A stretch of DNA of 64,000 bases from the NCBI RefSeq assembly GCF_015752205.1, contig NZ_JADOVG010000004.1, forward strand, positions 1-64,000, in the 5' to 3' direction. The notes under the pieces were generated by a model. That model did no database searches, was not told the origin of the DNA, and saw only the letters and a list, made by a program, of their open reading frames with translations. The translations under genes and the position numbers were made by a program. Positions within the stretch are counted from its first letter, which is position 1. Each line of letters opens with the position of its first letter. Below, in pieces: positions 1 to 8,215 of this stretch. The stretch comes from Polaromonas sp. CG_9.7 (lineage in GTDB: Bacteria > Pseudomonadota > Gammaproteobacteria > Burkholderiales > Burkholderiaceae_C).

Positions 1-219
1 AAAGCCGCCTACATCCTGAACAAGCAGAAGCTGCCAAGCAAGCCGCCCACGCTCAACGAGGTGGTGCGCTTGGTTGCCAGACTCGGTGGCTTTCTAGCGC
101 GCACGGGTGATGGTGAGCCGGGCGTGAAAACCATCTGGCTGGGCATGCAGCGCATCCTGGACTTTGCCGCCGGCATCAGGTTCTCACGCGAGCTTCAGGC
201 TCAGGGGACTTGTGTATAA
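1..219 (+). CDS. IS4-family (IS50-like) transposase, C-terminal end only
   Basis: Frame 1 is open from the window edge to TAA at 217-219 (72 residues). The residues are typical of the C-terminal part of IS4-family transposases of the Tn5/IS50 type, with LGGFLART, GDGEPGVKTIWLGMQRI and a terminal DFAAGIRF stretch. This part dimerises the transposase; the catalytic domain lies upstream, outside the window. The coding end coincides with the inferred element end, and a broken kinase gene begins a few bases later, so the insertion appears to have disrupted that gene. Whether the upstream part of the transposase is intact cannot be seen. Confidence 0.8.
   Translation, partial: KAAYILNKQKLPSKPPTLNEVVRLVARLGGFLARTGDGEPGVKTIWLGMQRILDFAAGIRFSRELQAQGTCV
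208..219 (+). mobile_element. Right end of the IS, matching the inner part of an IS50 outer end
   Basis: The 12 bases ACTTGTGTATAA equal the inner 12 bases of the Tn5/IS50 outer end as I remember it (19 bp, ACTTGTGTATAAGAGTCAG in this orientation). The last seven bases of that end are not present; CGAAAT follows and then kinase-gene sequence. Either this relative has different terminal bases, or the end has been lost by deletion. The IS50 assignment rests on memory. Confidence 0.5.
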
Positions 220-225
220 CGAAAT

Positions 226-471
226 GGCTTTGACCTGGTGTTTTCCGACGTGATCATGCCGGGCATGAGCGGCATTGAATTTGGCGAGCTGGTGCGCAAG
301 CGCTACCCCGGCCTGCCGGTGGTGCTGGCCAGCGGCTACAACGAGGTCATGGCCGAGCGCGGCAGGCACGGCTTCGAGCTGATTCAAAAACCCTATGTTT
401 CCGACACGCTGGTGCGGGTCTTTCGCAAGACCATGGCCGAGCACATGGCAGCCGGCCGCAAGGCGCCCTGA
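226..471 (+). pseudogene. Receiver-domain remnant of a hybrid sensor histidine kinase
   Basis: The frame from 226 reads GFDLVFSDVIMPGMSGIEF and continues to TGA at 469-471. It is nearly identical to the last 80 residues of the intact kinase ending at 3219, including the phosphoacceptor Asp (FSDV), the SGY segment and the IQKPY lysine motif. Everything upstream (sensor, PAS, kinase and the first part of the receiver) is missing and replaced by the IS end. The paralogy shows that two related kinase genes stood in tandem before one was destroyed. Expression of this fragment is unlikely. Confidence 0.85.
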
Positions 472-873
472 CGCGCAGGCAGCCGGACAGTGTCTTACGC
501 CGTTTTTTATTCCGGCAGCAAAGCAGGCTTACAGAAATTGCAACACCTGGAGCCAGGTAACTTTCTGGCCACATCATGAAAAAGATTTGTCAATCTCCGT
601 CAAGCGGGTTGCACTGCACCAAGGCACGGAATCTTTATGCGAAAAACCACTCAAGCGCGCGTGTCTGTTGCGCAAGCAGCTATTCATTTCGCAGCAAATT
701 AGCGGGCAATCAAGCTTGCCTGAATGTCTTTGGAATATGGCGAAGTTGTGGCCGGGCAACTCGCCGTTGTAGTGGCAAAGGCTGGCAATATAGGGCGCCG
801 GATTCCAACGATCCCATTGCGTTGAAAAAATTTTTCCACCTGATGAACGATCACTTTGTTAACGGAGGCCGGT
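472..873. other. Intergenic stretch, nothing recognised
   Basis: About 400 bases lie between the receiver remnant and the intact kinase. The open frames here are short and do not resemble known proteins. The promoter of the downstream kinase should be here, but I see no convincing -35/-10 pair. Confidence 0.5.
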
Positions 874-3219
874 TTGACCGCTCCTCTTGATTCGCAGGCA
901 GGGGATGCCTTGGGACAGCGCCCGGGCATGGCAAGCGGCCTTGGTGCGGGCGCAGCACAAGACCATAAAAAGCGCCGGCTGGTGGACGCGCTGATCGTGT
1001 TCGTCCTGGCCTGTCTGGTCGGCGTCGGCTGGCTTTCTTATCGAAACATGCATGCCATGACCGAGACTGCGCAGTGGGAAGCGCATACGCATGTGGTTAT
1101 CCAGAAATTAAGCGATCTCATGTCCAGTCTCAAGGATGCGGAAACCGGACAGCGCGGCTTTCTTATCACGGGCAAGGCCGCTTATCTGGAGCCGTACCGC
1201 GCGAGTCTCCAGACATCCCCGGCTGTTCTGGCCGACTTGCGTCGCCTGACTTCGGACAATCCCGATCAGCAACGGCGGCTCGCCGCCCTCGCGCCACTGG
1301 TCGCGGCCAAGCTGGCGGAACTCAAGGACAGCATTGCGCTGCGTGAAACAAAAGGATTTACGGCCGCCACCGAAGCTGTTTTGATGGCGTCGGGCAAGCG
1401 CCTCATGGACCAGATTCGCAGGCTGGTGGTCGAGGCTCAAGCGCAGGAGGCGCAACTTCTGGAAAGCCGGGTTGCCGCAAAACAGGAAAACGCCCGCAGG
1501 ACGACTCAATCCGTGTTGCTGGGCGGCTCCCTGGGCAGTCTCGCCTTGCTGCTGATGTTTATGGTCCTCCGCTGGGAACTGACCAGCCGCCGCCGTGCTG
1601 AAACGGCGCGGCAGACGAGCGAGGAGCGGTATCACCACTTGTTCAATTCGATTGATGAAGGCTTTTGCATCATCGACATGCTGTTCGATGTCCATCGAAA
1701 GCCCATTGACTACCGATTTTTAGAAGTCAACCCCGCGTTTGAAAGGCAGACGGGATTGCGCGACGCGGTGGGAAAGCGGGTACGCCAATTTCTTCCGGAC
1801 CTGGAAGTGCATTGGTTTGAAACTTACGGCAAGGTCGCATTGACGGGCGAGTCGAATCGCTTTTCAAACCAGGCAAAAGGGCTGGACGACCGCTGGTTCG
1901 ATGTCTATGCCTTTCGGTTTGGCGGACCGGGGAGTTCAAGGGTTGCGGTCCTTTTCAGCGACATCACCGAGCGGCTGCGGGCCCAGGAAGAAGTCCTGCG
2001 CCTTAACGCCAGCCTGGAAGAGCGCGTGCAGCAACGCACGGCCGAACTGCTGCGCGCCGAGAGCGCACTGCGCCAGGCGCAAAAGCTCGAAGCGCTGGGG
2101 CAGCTCACAGGCGGGGTGGCGCATGACTTCAACAACCTGCTTGCGGTGATCAGCGCCTCGGTCGAGTTGCTGCGCTTGGACAAACTTCCCGGGGCGCGGC
2201 GCAGCCACTACCTGGACCAGATTTTCGACACGGTCGGGCGGGCCGTCAAACTCACCAGCCAGTTGCTGTCCTTCGCCCGGCGGCAACCGCTGAATCCCGA
2301 GGTTTTCGACGTGGACCAGCAGGTGCAAAGCACGATCAACCTGGTGCGCCCCCTGATGGGCTCGCAGGTGCAGATCGATCTTGAGCCCTGCGGGGAAAAT
2401 AGTTGTTTCGTCGAAGCGGACATCAGCCAGTTCGAAACCGCGCTGGTCAACCTGGCCGTCAACGCGCGCGACGCCATGAACGCCAAAGGCCAGTTCAGCA
2501 TCCGGGTGCAGCGGGTCGATAATGTGCCGGCAGGCCCAGGCCGCGACCACCGGTCAGGCGATTTCGTGGCCATTTCGGTGGCCGACACGGGTTGCGGCAT
2601 CGCGGCGGAAAAGCTCGAAGCGATATTCGAGCCCTTCTACACCACCAAGGAAGTGGGCAAGGGCACCGGCCTGGGGTTGAGCCAGGTATTTGGCTTTACC
2701 AAGCAGTCGGGCGGCGAAGTCGACGTGAAAAGCGAGCTGGGCGGCGGTTCGGTTTTCACCCTGTTCCTGGCACGCGCCGAGCGCCCGCGCTCCTCAGAAA
2801 CGGAGCCGCTTGCCAAGCCGGAGGTCGAGGGACACGGCATGCACGTTCTGGTGGTGGAAGACAACGAAGTGCTGGGGCAAATGACGTGCAGGATTCTGAA
2901 TACCCTGGCGTACCACACGACCTGGGCGGCCAACGCAGCGGCCGCGCTGGTGCTGCTGACCGAAGACGCCAGCCGCTTTGACCTGGTGTTTTCCGACGTG
3001 CTCATGCCGGGCATGAGCGGGATTGAATTTGGCGAGCTGGTGCGCCAGCGCTATCCTGGCCTGCCGGTGGTGCTCACCAGCGGTTACAACGCAGCCATGG
3101 CCGAGTACGGCACGAACGGCTTCGAGCTGATTCAAAAACCCTATGTCTCCGACACGCTGGTCCGGGTCTTTCGCAAGACGATGGCCGACCCCATGGCGGC
3201 CGGCCACAAGGCGCCCTGA
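874..3219 (+). CDS. Hybrid sensor histidine kinase (CHASE3, PAS, HisKA, HATPase, receiver)
   Basis: This is a membrane hybrid kinase of about 781 residues. A TM segment near residues 37-56 is followed by a periplasmic CHASE3 domain with its hallmark DAETGQRGFLITG, a second TM near 214-232, a PAS domain (about 250-375), a HisKA box with GVAHDFNN (His about 417), an ATPase domain with NARDAM, DTGCGI and GTGLGL, and a C-terminal receiver with Asp about 708 (FSDVLMP) and Lys about 755 (IQKPY). I chose TTG 874 because GGAGG at 864-868 sits five bases before it; TTG 856 and ATG 928 are alternatives. The internal receiver suggests either phosphorelay or self-regulation. The ligand is unknown. A nearly identical receiver remnant lies upstream. 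Confidence 0.9.
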   Translation: MTAPLDSQAGDALGQRPGMASGLGAGAAQDHKKRRLVDALIVFVLACLVGVGWLSYRNMHAMTETAQWEAHTHVVIQKLSDLMSSLKDAETGQRGFLITGKAAYLEPYRASLQTSPAVLADLRRLTSDNPDQQRRLAALAPLVAAKLAELKDSIALRETKGFTAATEAVLMASGKRLMDQIRRLVVEAQAQEAQLLESRVAAKQENARRTTQSVLLGGSLGSLALLLMFMVLRWELTSRRRAETARQTSEERYHHLFNSIDEGFCIIDMLFDVHRKPIDYRFLEVNPAFERQTGLRDAVGKRVRQFLPDLEVHWFETYGKVALTGESNRFSNQAKGLDDRWFDVYAFRFGGPGSSRVAVLFSDITERLRAQEEVLRLNASLEERVQQRTAELLRAESALRQAQKLEALGQLTGGVAHDFNNLLAVISASVELLRLDKLPGARRSHYLDQIFDTVGRAVKLTSQLLSFARRQPLNPEVFDVDQQVQSTINLVRPLMGSQVQIDLEPCGENSCFVEADISQFETALVNLAVNARDAMNAKGQFSIRVQRVDNVPAGPGRDHRSGDFVAISVADTGCGIAAEKLEAIFEPFYTTKEVGKGTGLGLSQVFGFTKQSGGEVDVKSELGGGSVFTLFLARAERPRSSETEPLAKPEVEGHGMHVLVVEDNEVLGQMTCRILNTLAYHTTWAANAAAALVLLTEDASRFDLVFSDVLMPGMSGIEFGELVRQRYPGLPVVLTSGYNAAMAEYGTNGFELIQKPYVSDTLVRVFRKTMADPMAAGHKAP

Positions 3220-3300
3220 CGCGCAGAGCCTGCCGTGTTGCAACGGTGTCGGTGCGCGGGGCAAATGCCTGCCTGAGTCCTCAACGGTTTCCCAATGCTC

Positions 3301-3354
3301 TTTTTTTAATAGCTGCTTTCGCTCGTCCAGCATGCGCCATTGGCTGTTTTGATG
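3301..3354 (+). repeat. Comamonad-type intergenic repeat, copy 1
   Basis: The layout is a T-run, AATAGCTGC, a variable middle, GCGCNNN, and a terminal GGCTGTTTTGATG. The same order recurs in this window at 4741, 6481, 20454, 24240, 29448, 31006, 36505, 46490 and 51090, with partial or inverted copies elsewhere. It lies just upstream of the MFS gene and overlaps its longer candidate reading frame. Confidence 0.7.
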
Positions 3355-3453
3355 TCGAATCAGCCACGCCGTTGTTCTGCCGCGCGGATCAACCCGGACA
3401 GGGGCAACAACGCCGCCCCGCCAGCCGGTGTACCCTCAACGCCCACCAACGCC

Positions 3454-4734
3454 ATGAACCCACTTTCACCGCCCGCCCGCTCAGTTGCCGAACGGCCCGC
3501 AGCCCCGCCCCTGCGCTCGCTTTGGGCGGTGCTGTTCGCCCTGACCACTGCTTTTGCGATGAGCCAGGCCTACCGCACCGTCGCCACCCTGATGGCCGCG
3601 CCGCTGCAGGCCGAGTTTCACCTGGGCGCGCAGGCGCTGGGCTTGTTTGCCGGCGCTTTTCACTTTGCCTTTGGCGCGATGCAGCTGTTCATGGGCATCG
3701 GCATCGACCTGCATGGCGTGCGGCGCACCATGCTGACGGCGTTTCCAGTGGCGATTGCCGGCTCTGCCGTGTCGGCGCTGGCCACGTCGTATCCGATGCT
3801 GATTACCGGCCAGGTGCTGATCGGCATGGGCTGCGCGCCGGCTTTCCTAGTGTGCACCGTGTTCATTGCACGGCACCTGCCCGCCGACCGGTTCGCGGCG
3901 ATTTCCGGGCTCACGCTGGGCCTGGGCGGCATCGGCATGCTGCTGACCGGCACGCCGCTGGCCTGGCTGATCGAGGCAACCTCGTGGCGCATGGGCTTCT
4001 GGGTGCTGGGCGCTGTCGCCCTGCTGGCCTGGGGATTGATTTATGTGCTGGTGCACGAACCGGCGCTGCCTGCCGCCACGGCGCAGGCCCGGGGAGCCCA
4101 AGGCCGGGAAACGCTGGGCCAGGCCATCGGCAAGTTCGGCGCATTGTTTTTGCTGCCGCACACGCTGGGCATCGTGCTGCTGGCGGCCGTGGGCTATGCG
4201 TCCTTCATCTCGCTGCGCGGCCTGTGGCTGGGGCCGATGCTGATGCAGCGCCACGGCTTTTCGCTGGTGCAGGCGGGCAACGTGGCGCTGGCGATGTCAC
4301 TGACCTCACTGATCGGCGCGCCGCTGTTTGGCCGCTTTGATCCGGGCCCCAGGCACCGGCGCCGCTGGATTGTCGGCTTCACGCTGGTGCTGGCCGGCCT
4401 GTTTGCCGCGTTTGCGATGGGCCACAGCACGCTGGTGGATGTGGGCGGCCCCATCGTCATTGGCCTGCTGTCGGGCTACACGGTGCTGCAGTATGCCGAC
4501 GTGCGCGCCGCCTACCCGCCTGAAATCACCGGCCGTGCCATGGCGGTGTTCACCATGGCGATGTTTCTGGGCGTGGCCGGCATGCAGTGGCTGACCGGCA
4601 TCGTCGCGTCCGTCGCCCTGGCGCAGGGCATCGAGCCTTTTACCGCCGTGCTGGCGAGCATTGCCGCGCTGCTGGTGGCCGGCGCGCTGGCGTTCACGCT
4701 CTTGCCGGGGCCGGTGCACCGCGTCACGGCCTGA
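3454..4734 (+). CDS. MFS transporter
   Basis: This is a 426-residue major facilitator with roughly twelve hydrophobic segments and a loop GIGIDLHGVRRTML after the second, which fits the conserved cytoplasmic 2-3 loop of the superfamily. The frame is open further upstream, from 3340, but that part overlaps the intergenic repeat, is Pro/Asn-rich and has no hydrophobic character. I therefore prefer ATG 3454, giving an N-terminus MNPLSPPARS followed by a short polar stretch before TM1. The substrate cannot be told from sequence, and the neighbours do not help. It appears monocistronic. Confidence 0.85.
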   Translation: MNPLSPPARSVAERPAAPPLRSLWAVLFALTTAFAMSQAYRTVATLMAAPLQAEFHLGAQALGLFAGAFHFAFGAMQLFMGIGIDLHGVRRTMLTAFPVAIAGSAVSALATSYPMLITGQVLIGMGCAPAFLVCTVFIARHLPADRFAAISGLTLGLGGIGMLLTGTPLAWLIEATSWRMGFWVLGAVALLAWGLIYVLVHEPALPAATAQARGAQGRETLGQAIGKFGALFLLPHTLGIVLLAAVGYASFISLRGLWLGPMLMQRHGFSLVQAGNVALAMSLTSLIGAPLFGRFDPGPRHRRRWIVGFTLVLAGLFAAFAMGHSTLVDVGGPIVIGLLSGYTVLQYADVRAAYPPEITGRAMAVFTMAMFLGVAGMQWLTGIVASVALAQGIEPFTAVLASIAALLVAGALAFTLLPGPVHRVTA

Positions 4735-4740
4735 ACCTTT

Positions 4741-4808
4741 ATGCTACTAGTTTAATAGCTTAATTCACCTACTGATCGTGCGCAAACGGCTTGTTTGATC
4801 AAAAAATT
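4741..4808 (+). repeat. Comamonad-type intergenic repeat, copy 2
   Basis: It reads GCTACTAGTTTAATAGCT, then a variable part, GTGCGCAAACGGC and TTGTTTGATCAAAA, directly after the MFS stop codon. It shows the same arrangement as the copy at 3301. Confidence 0.7.
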
Positions 4809-5215
4809 CAGGCATTTCAGTATGCCCGCTGTCCCTGGCATCGAGTACGCATGACGCCTTCCCTTCAGGGTTGAAATGGGTCGGCACACAAGGGGCACAG
4901 TCGCAAAAATCCCCATCAGGGAGCCCTCGCCCCAACCCGCTGCCGGAGGGAGAGGGAGCCGGAAAGCAGCCTTGCCCAGCTCGGTCGCTGGAAACATTTT
5001 TCCCTCTGTCATTGCGGGCTCGACCCGCAATCCATTTGTGCGCAGTCAACCGCTCTGTAAATTCCAGGAGCTGACTGGCTTCGGATGGCTCCGGTGCAGT
5101 GGATTGCGGGGCAGGCCCGCAATGACAGAAAACAAAGGAATGCCTCGGGTCGAAGAAGCCCGCAGGTCACGAAAACCCGGCGGCCCGGCCTGAAAATCCA
5201 GCCTGCAACCCCGCC
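4809..5215. other. Gene-free stretch with a palindromic element
   Basis: Convergent 3' ends flank this stretch (MFS on +, flavin reductase on -). Around 4914-4962 there is a GCCCTCGCCCCAACCCGCTG-type stretch of a kind often scattered in proteobacterial genomes. The inverted repeat at 5007-5127 is listed separately. I see no gene. Confidence 0.5.
5007..5127. repeat. Long inverted repeat with GTCATTGCGGGCTCGACCCG-type arms
   Basis: The arm at 5007-5035 and the arm at 5099-5127 are reverse complements over about 29 bases with a few mismatches. Each arm also contains its own small palindrome (TTGCGGG...CCCGCAA). A relative of the same element lies at 51443-51521. It probably forms a strong cruciform or RNA hairpin between convergent genes. 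Confidence 0.75.
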
Positions 5216-5836
5216 TCACTTCGGCCGGTACATCCTGAACAACTGCTCGGGGCCGATGCTGAAATAGTCGCCCGGCCCGCCGCCGCGCAGGATGTGTTCA
5301 GCACCCGCCGTGTCGTACACGCCGTCTTTCAGCAGGCGCTGCGCAATGTGCACCGCCACCACTTCGCCCAGCACCAGCCAGGTCGGTACTTGCACGCCAT
5401 CGGCACCCTGGAGCTGGACGATCTGCGTGGTGCGGCATTCGAACGACACCGGGCTTTCCTGCACGCGCGGCACAGAAATCACCTGTGACGGCACCGGCGT
5501 CAAGCCTGCCAGCTCGAATTCATTGACCTCGGGCGGCACGGCGGCGCAACTCTGGTTCATGGCTTCGGCCAGCGGACGCGTTGCCAGGTTCCAGGCAAAT
5601 TCGCCGGTCTGCTCGATGTTGCGCACCGTGTCCTTGTAGCCGACGCTGGAAAAGCCGACGATGGGCGGCGTGTAGTTGAAGGCGTTGAAAAAGCTGTAGG
5701 GCGCCAGGTTCAGGCCGCCGGCCGAACTGCGCGACGAAATCCAGCCGATGGGACGCGGCCCGACGATGGCGTTGAACGGGTCATGCGGCAGGCCGTGGCC
5801 GTTGCGTGGTTCGTAAAAGTGGATGGTGTCAGGCAA
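5216..5836 (-). CDS. Flavin reductase-like FMN-binding protein
   Basis: This is a 206-residue protein of the flavin reductase-like (DIM6/NTAB) split-barrel family. Visible family features are the early GPRPIGWISS segment, NLAPYSFFNAF (flavin-contacting loop) and VGFSSVGYKDTVRN. Members bind FMN and either reduce it for a partner monooxygenase or have unknown oxidoreductase roles. No partner oxygenase gene is adjacent, so the function stays general. It is cytoplasmic with no signal sequence. It is probably transcribed alone; the upstream neighbour on the same strand is about 90 bases away but runs toward it from a different class of gene. Confidence 0.85.
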   Translation of the reverse strand: MPDTIHFYEPRNGHGLPHDPFNAIVGPRPIGWISSRSSAGGLNLAPYSFFNAFNYTPPIVGFSSVGYKDTVRNIEQTGEFAWNLATRPLAEAMNQSCAAVPPEVNEFELAGLTPVPSQVISVPRVQESPVSFECRTTQIVQLQGADGVQVPTWLVLGEVVAVHIAQRLLKDGVYDTAGAEHILRGGGPGDYFSIGPEQLFRMYRPK

Positions 5837-5929
5837 GGAAGGGCTCCGCAGTGGGGAAACAGGGTTCAGGGGCAGAACGCACCTTAACGCAAGCCGCCCG
5901 GCCTGCCTGTCGCCCTTGTGGCGCGCGGG

Positions 5930-6346
5930 CTAGCGGCGGTCCGGGCGGCCATCGCCGTCACGGTCCCGCCTGTGGCTGCGCTCCCCACGGTTGGGCACGT
6001 CATTGTTGTGGGGCCGGCGGTCCAGGCGGTTGCGAACGCCGTCACCGTCCCGGTCGCGGTCGAAGCGGTCTGGAATGCCGTCGCCGTCCCGGTCGCCGTG
6101 GCCACGACCCGGACGCGGCCCCGGCACGACAAGCACCGACGGAGGGAACGGACGGCTGTAGCCCCGTGGGTAGCCATAGCCGTAACCATCGGAGCGGTAA
6201 ATCGTGCCGCCGCCCTGGATGTACACCGGCTGCTGGATCACCTGGGGCGCCGGTACGTCGTAGCCGTAGCTTCCATAGCCCGGCGACGGGTACACGGCGC
6301 AGCCGCTCAGGGTTGCAGCCGCGCAAAGCGCTAAAAATGTTTTCAT
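5930..6346 (-). CDS. Lipoprotein with Asp/Arg-rich DxDGDGxxD repeats
   Basis: This is a 138-residue lipoprotein. The N-terminus MKTFLALCAAATLSGC carries a clear lipobox (LSGC). The middle is Gly/Tyr-rich, and the C-terminal half holds repeats of the form DRDGDGIPDRFD and DRDGDGVRNRLD, which resemble thrombospondin type-3 or EF-hand-like calcium loops. The start at 6346 follows GGGAGAG, a good ribosome site, and is preferred over a longer frame beginning at 6436. A calcium-binding, surface-associated role is plausible but unproven. It would be anchored in the inner or outer membrane facing the periplasm. Confidence 0.75.
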   Translation of the reverse strand: MKTFLALCAAATLSGCAVYPSPGYGSYGYDVPAPQVIQQPVYIQGGGTIYRSDGYGYGYPRGYSRPFPPSVLVVPGPRPGRGHGDRDGDGIPDRFDRDRDGDGVRNRLDRRPHNNDVPNRGERSHRRDRDGDGRPDRR

Positions 6347-6695
6347 GAAAGCTCTCCCGTCACATGCCCGCCATAAACGACAAGCCAATGCATTGTGGTC
6401 TGGCGACGTTTCGCAGCAATGCGAGTCTGTCAACAATGCATGTTTTGTCGTTACCAGATGTAGATTATTGCCGGGATAATAAACTCTTTATTGATAGCAA
6501 TAAATGCTTATGTCTATTGCGCAAATCGCCTTTTTGATTCAAAACCCGTGCATGGCTGCCAACGCATTCGCCTGTTCAGTGGAACCGACCCGGCCGCAGC
6601 GCATCTGACAATGAAATAGTGGTGCAAAACCGCAGGCCACAGGCACCACAGTGCGGCGCTTGCACACCGCATGGCTCCCAAACACAAGGAAACGG
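6347..6695. other. Divergent intergenic region
   Basis: This stretch lies between the divergently read lipoprotein and DUF1439 genes. It holds one intergenic repeat copy (6481-6545) and AT-richer sequence around 6430-6510 that could carry promoters. I see no gene. Confidence 0.4.
6481..6545 (+). repeat. Comamonad-type intergenic repeat, copy 3
   Basis: It reads TTATTGATAGCAATAAATGC, then TTGCGCAAATCGCC and TTTTTGATTCAAAA. It is the same design as copies 1 and 2, with a degraded first half. Confidence 0.65.
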
Positions 6696-7271
6696 ATGAA
6701 TCGCAGACGCATGCTGACACTCCCCGCCTGGCTGCTGGCGACCGGCGCGGCGGGTCCGGGCTTTTTCGTGGCGCACGCATCGGACCGGCCCGGCTACACC
6801 GTGTCCATCGGCCAGCTGGAGCAGGTCGTTGCCGAGCGGTTTCCGCTGCGTTACCCGGCCGGCGGGCTGCTGGACCTGACGCTGCTGACGCCGCGCCTGC
6901 GCCTGCTGCCGGAACTGAACCGGCTGGGCGCCGAGATGCCGGTCGAAGCCGCCGGTCCGGCGCTGGGCCGCCGCTACGGCGGCACGTTCGATCTGGATTT
7001 CGCGCTGCGTTATGAAGCGCGCGACCGCACCGTCCGGGCGCACCGGTTGCGCGTCAATACGCTGCGTTTTCCTGACCTGCCGCCGGGACCCTCGGCGCTG
7101 CTTGAGGTTTACGGACCCGCGCTGGCCGGGCAGGCCCTGGGCGAAGTCGTCTTGCACACCCTGCGCCCGCAGGACCTGGCGCTACCCGACGCCATGGGGC
7201 TGCAGCCCGGCAGCATCACCGTCACGCCACAGGGGCTGGCGGTCAGTTTCGTTGTCGCGCCGCCCCGCTGA
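6696..7271 (+). CDS. DUF1439 family exported protein
   Basis: This is a 191-residue protein with an N-terminal signal-like stretch (MNRRRMLTLPAWLLATGAAG) followed by a domain resembling DUF1439 (the family of E. coli YceB), an all-beta lipid-binding-like fold. The conserved features seen are the GYTVSIGQLEQVVAERFP start and the LLDLTLLTPRLRLLPELNRL segment. ATG 6696 is preceded by AAGGA and is better than the upstream in-frame ATG-like start. No lipobox cysteine is visible, so it may be secreted or anchored by the uncleaved signal. Its exact role is unknown. Confidence 0.75.
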   Translation: MNRRRMLTLPAWLLATGAAGPGFFVAHASDRPGYTVSIGQLEQVVAERFPLRYPAGGLLDLTLLTPRLRLLPELNRLGAEMPVEAAGPALGRRYGGTFDLDFALRYEARDRTVRAHRLRVNTLRFPDLPPGPSALLEVYGPALAGQALGEVVLHTLRPQDLALPDAMGLQPGSITVTPQGLAVSFVVAPPR

Positions 7272-7366
7272 AACCACCTGCCGCCCTGCATCCGGTCGCT
7301 TGCAATTGGAAACGCCGGTCTGCTGACCCACGCTGATACTCGCGCCATTTGAAGATGAAGGACCGC

Positions 7367-7789
7367 ATGGCGACCAAGATGTATGTCAACCTGCCTGTCA
7401 AGGATCTTGACCAGTCGATCGACTTTTTCACGCGTCTTGGCTTTGCCTTTAACCCGCAGTTCACCGACAGCAACGCCACCTGCATGATCGTTGGCCCCGA
7501 CAGCTTCGTGATGCTGCTGGTCGAAAGTTTCTTCAAGACCTTCACGTCCAAGAAAATCTGCGATGCCCGCCGGCAAACCGAAGTGCTGATCTGCCTGTCC
7601 TGCGACAGCCGGGAACAGGTGAGCGACATGGTCGGCCAGGCCATTGCCTCAGGCGGCACGACGCCCCATCCGCCACAAGACCATGGCTTCATGTACCAGC
7701 ATGGCTTTCAGGACCTGGACGGTCATTTGTGGGAACTCATGTACGTCGATGCCGTCGCCATTTCACCGTCTGATTCCGCGCTGTCCTGA
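7367..7789 (+). CDS. VOC-superfamily (glyoxalase/extradiol dioxygenase fold) protein
   Basis: This is a 140-residue single-gene VOC protein starting MATKMYVNLPVKDLDQSIDF, the classic beta-alpha opening of one VOC module, and ending with the GFQDLDGHLWEL motif that carries the usual Glu metal ligand. It belongs to the small predicted lactoylglutathione-lyase-like group common in proteobacteria. I chose 7367 because AAGGA at 7358-7362 is well spaced; ATG 7355 is also in frame. The substrate is unknown. It is probably a cytoplasmic metalloenzyme or resistance-type binding protein. Confidence 0.85.
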   Translation: MATKMYVNLPVKDLDQSIDFFTRLGFAFNPQFTDSNATCMIVGPDSFVMLLVESFFKTFTSKKICDARRQTEVLICLSCDSREQVSDMVGQAIASGGTTPHPPQDHGFMYQHGFQDLDGHLWELMYVDAVAISPSDSALS

Positions 7790-8215
7790 ACGCAAAAGCA
7801 AGCTGCCCATCGGGGCCGACACAAAGCACAAGACCATGGCTGCCGCGCTGACGGTCATGAACGGAAACAGTTTTGACAACCTGTGCACGAAACGCACGGC
7901 GTCGATGGCCAACGGCAGGCTATCGGGCTGCGGCAAAAGTCAAAAAACACAGTGCCTCCGGATTGAAAGCCATGTCCCGCAAAACGCTGCCGACACCGCA
8001 TGCCAGGCAAGGCGCGGTGGCCACGCCAGCCAAAAAGCAAGCAAGCCAGCCTGCGCGCGCGATACGCGCCTTAAATCCCTTGCAAACCACAGTCGGTGCA
8101 TGACCAGGAATCAAAATCCAGTTACTTTTGCAACAAGACGTGAAGCCAGAAACGGTTTTATGGCAAATAATGCAGTGCTGGCAGGTTTCGATTCTTTTCA
8201 GGCAAGGGCACGCAC
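7790..8215. other. Intergenic stretch, no convincing gene
   Basis: Several overlapping open frames occur in this 426-base stretch, but their products are Lys/Arg/Ala-rich without recognisable domains, and they overlap one another. I see no repeat or terminator. Confidence 0.4.
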
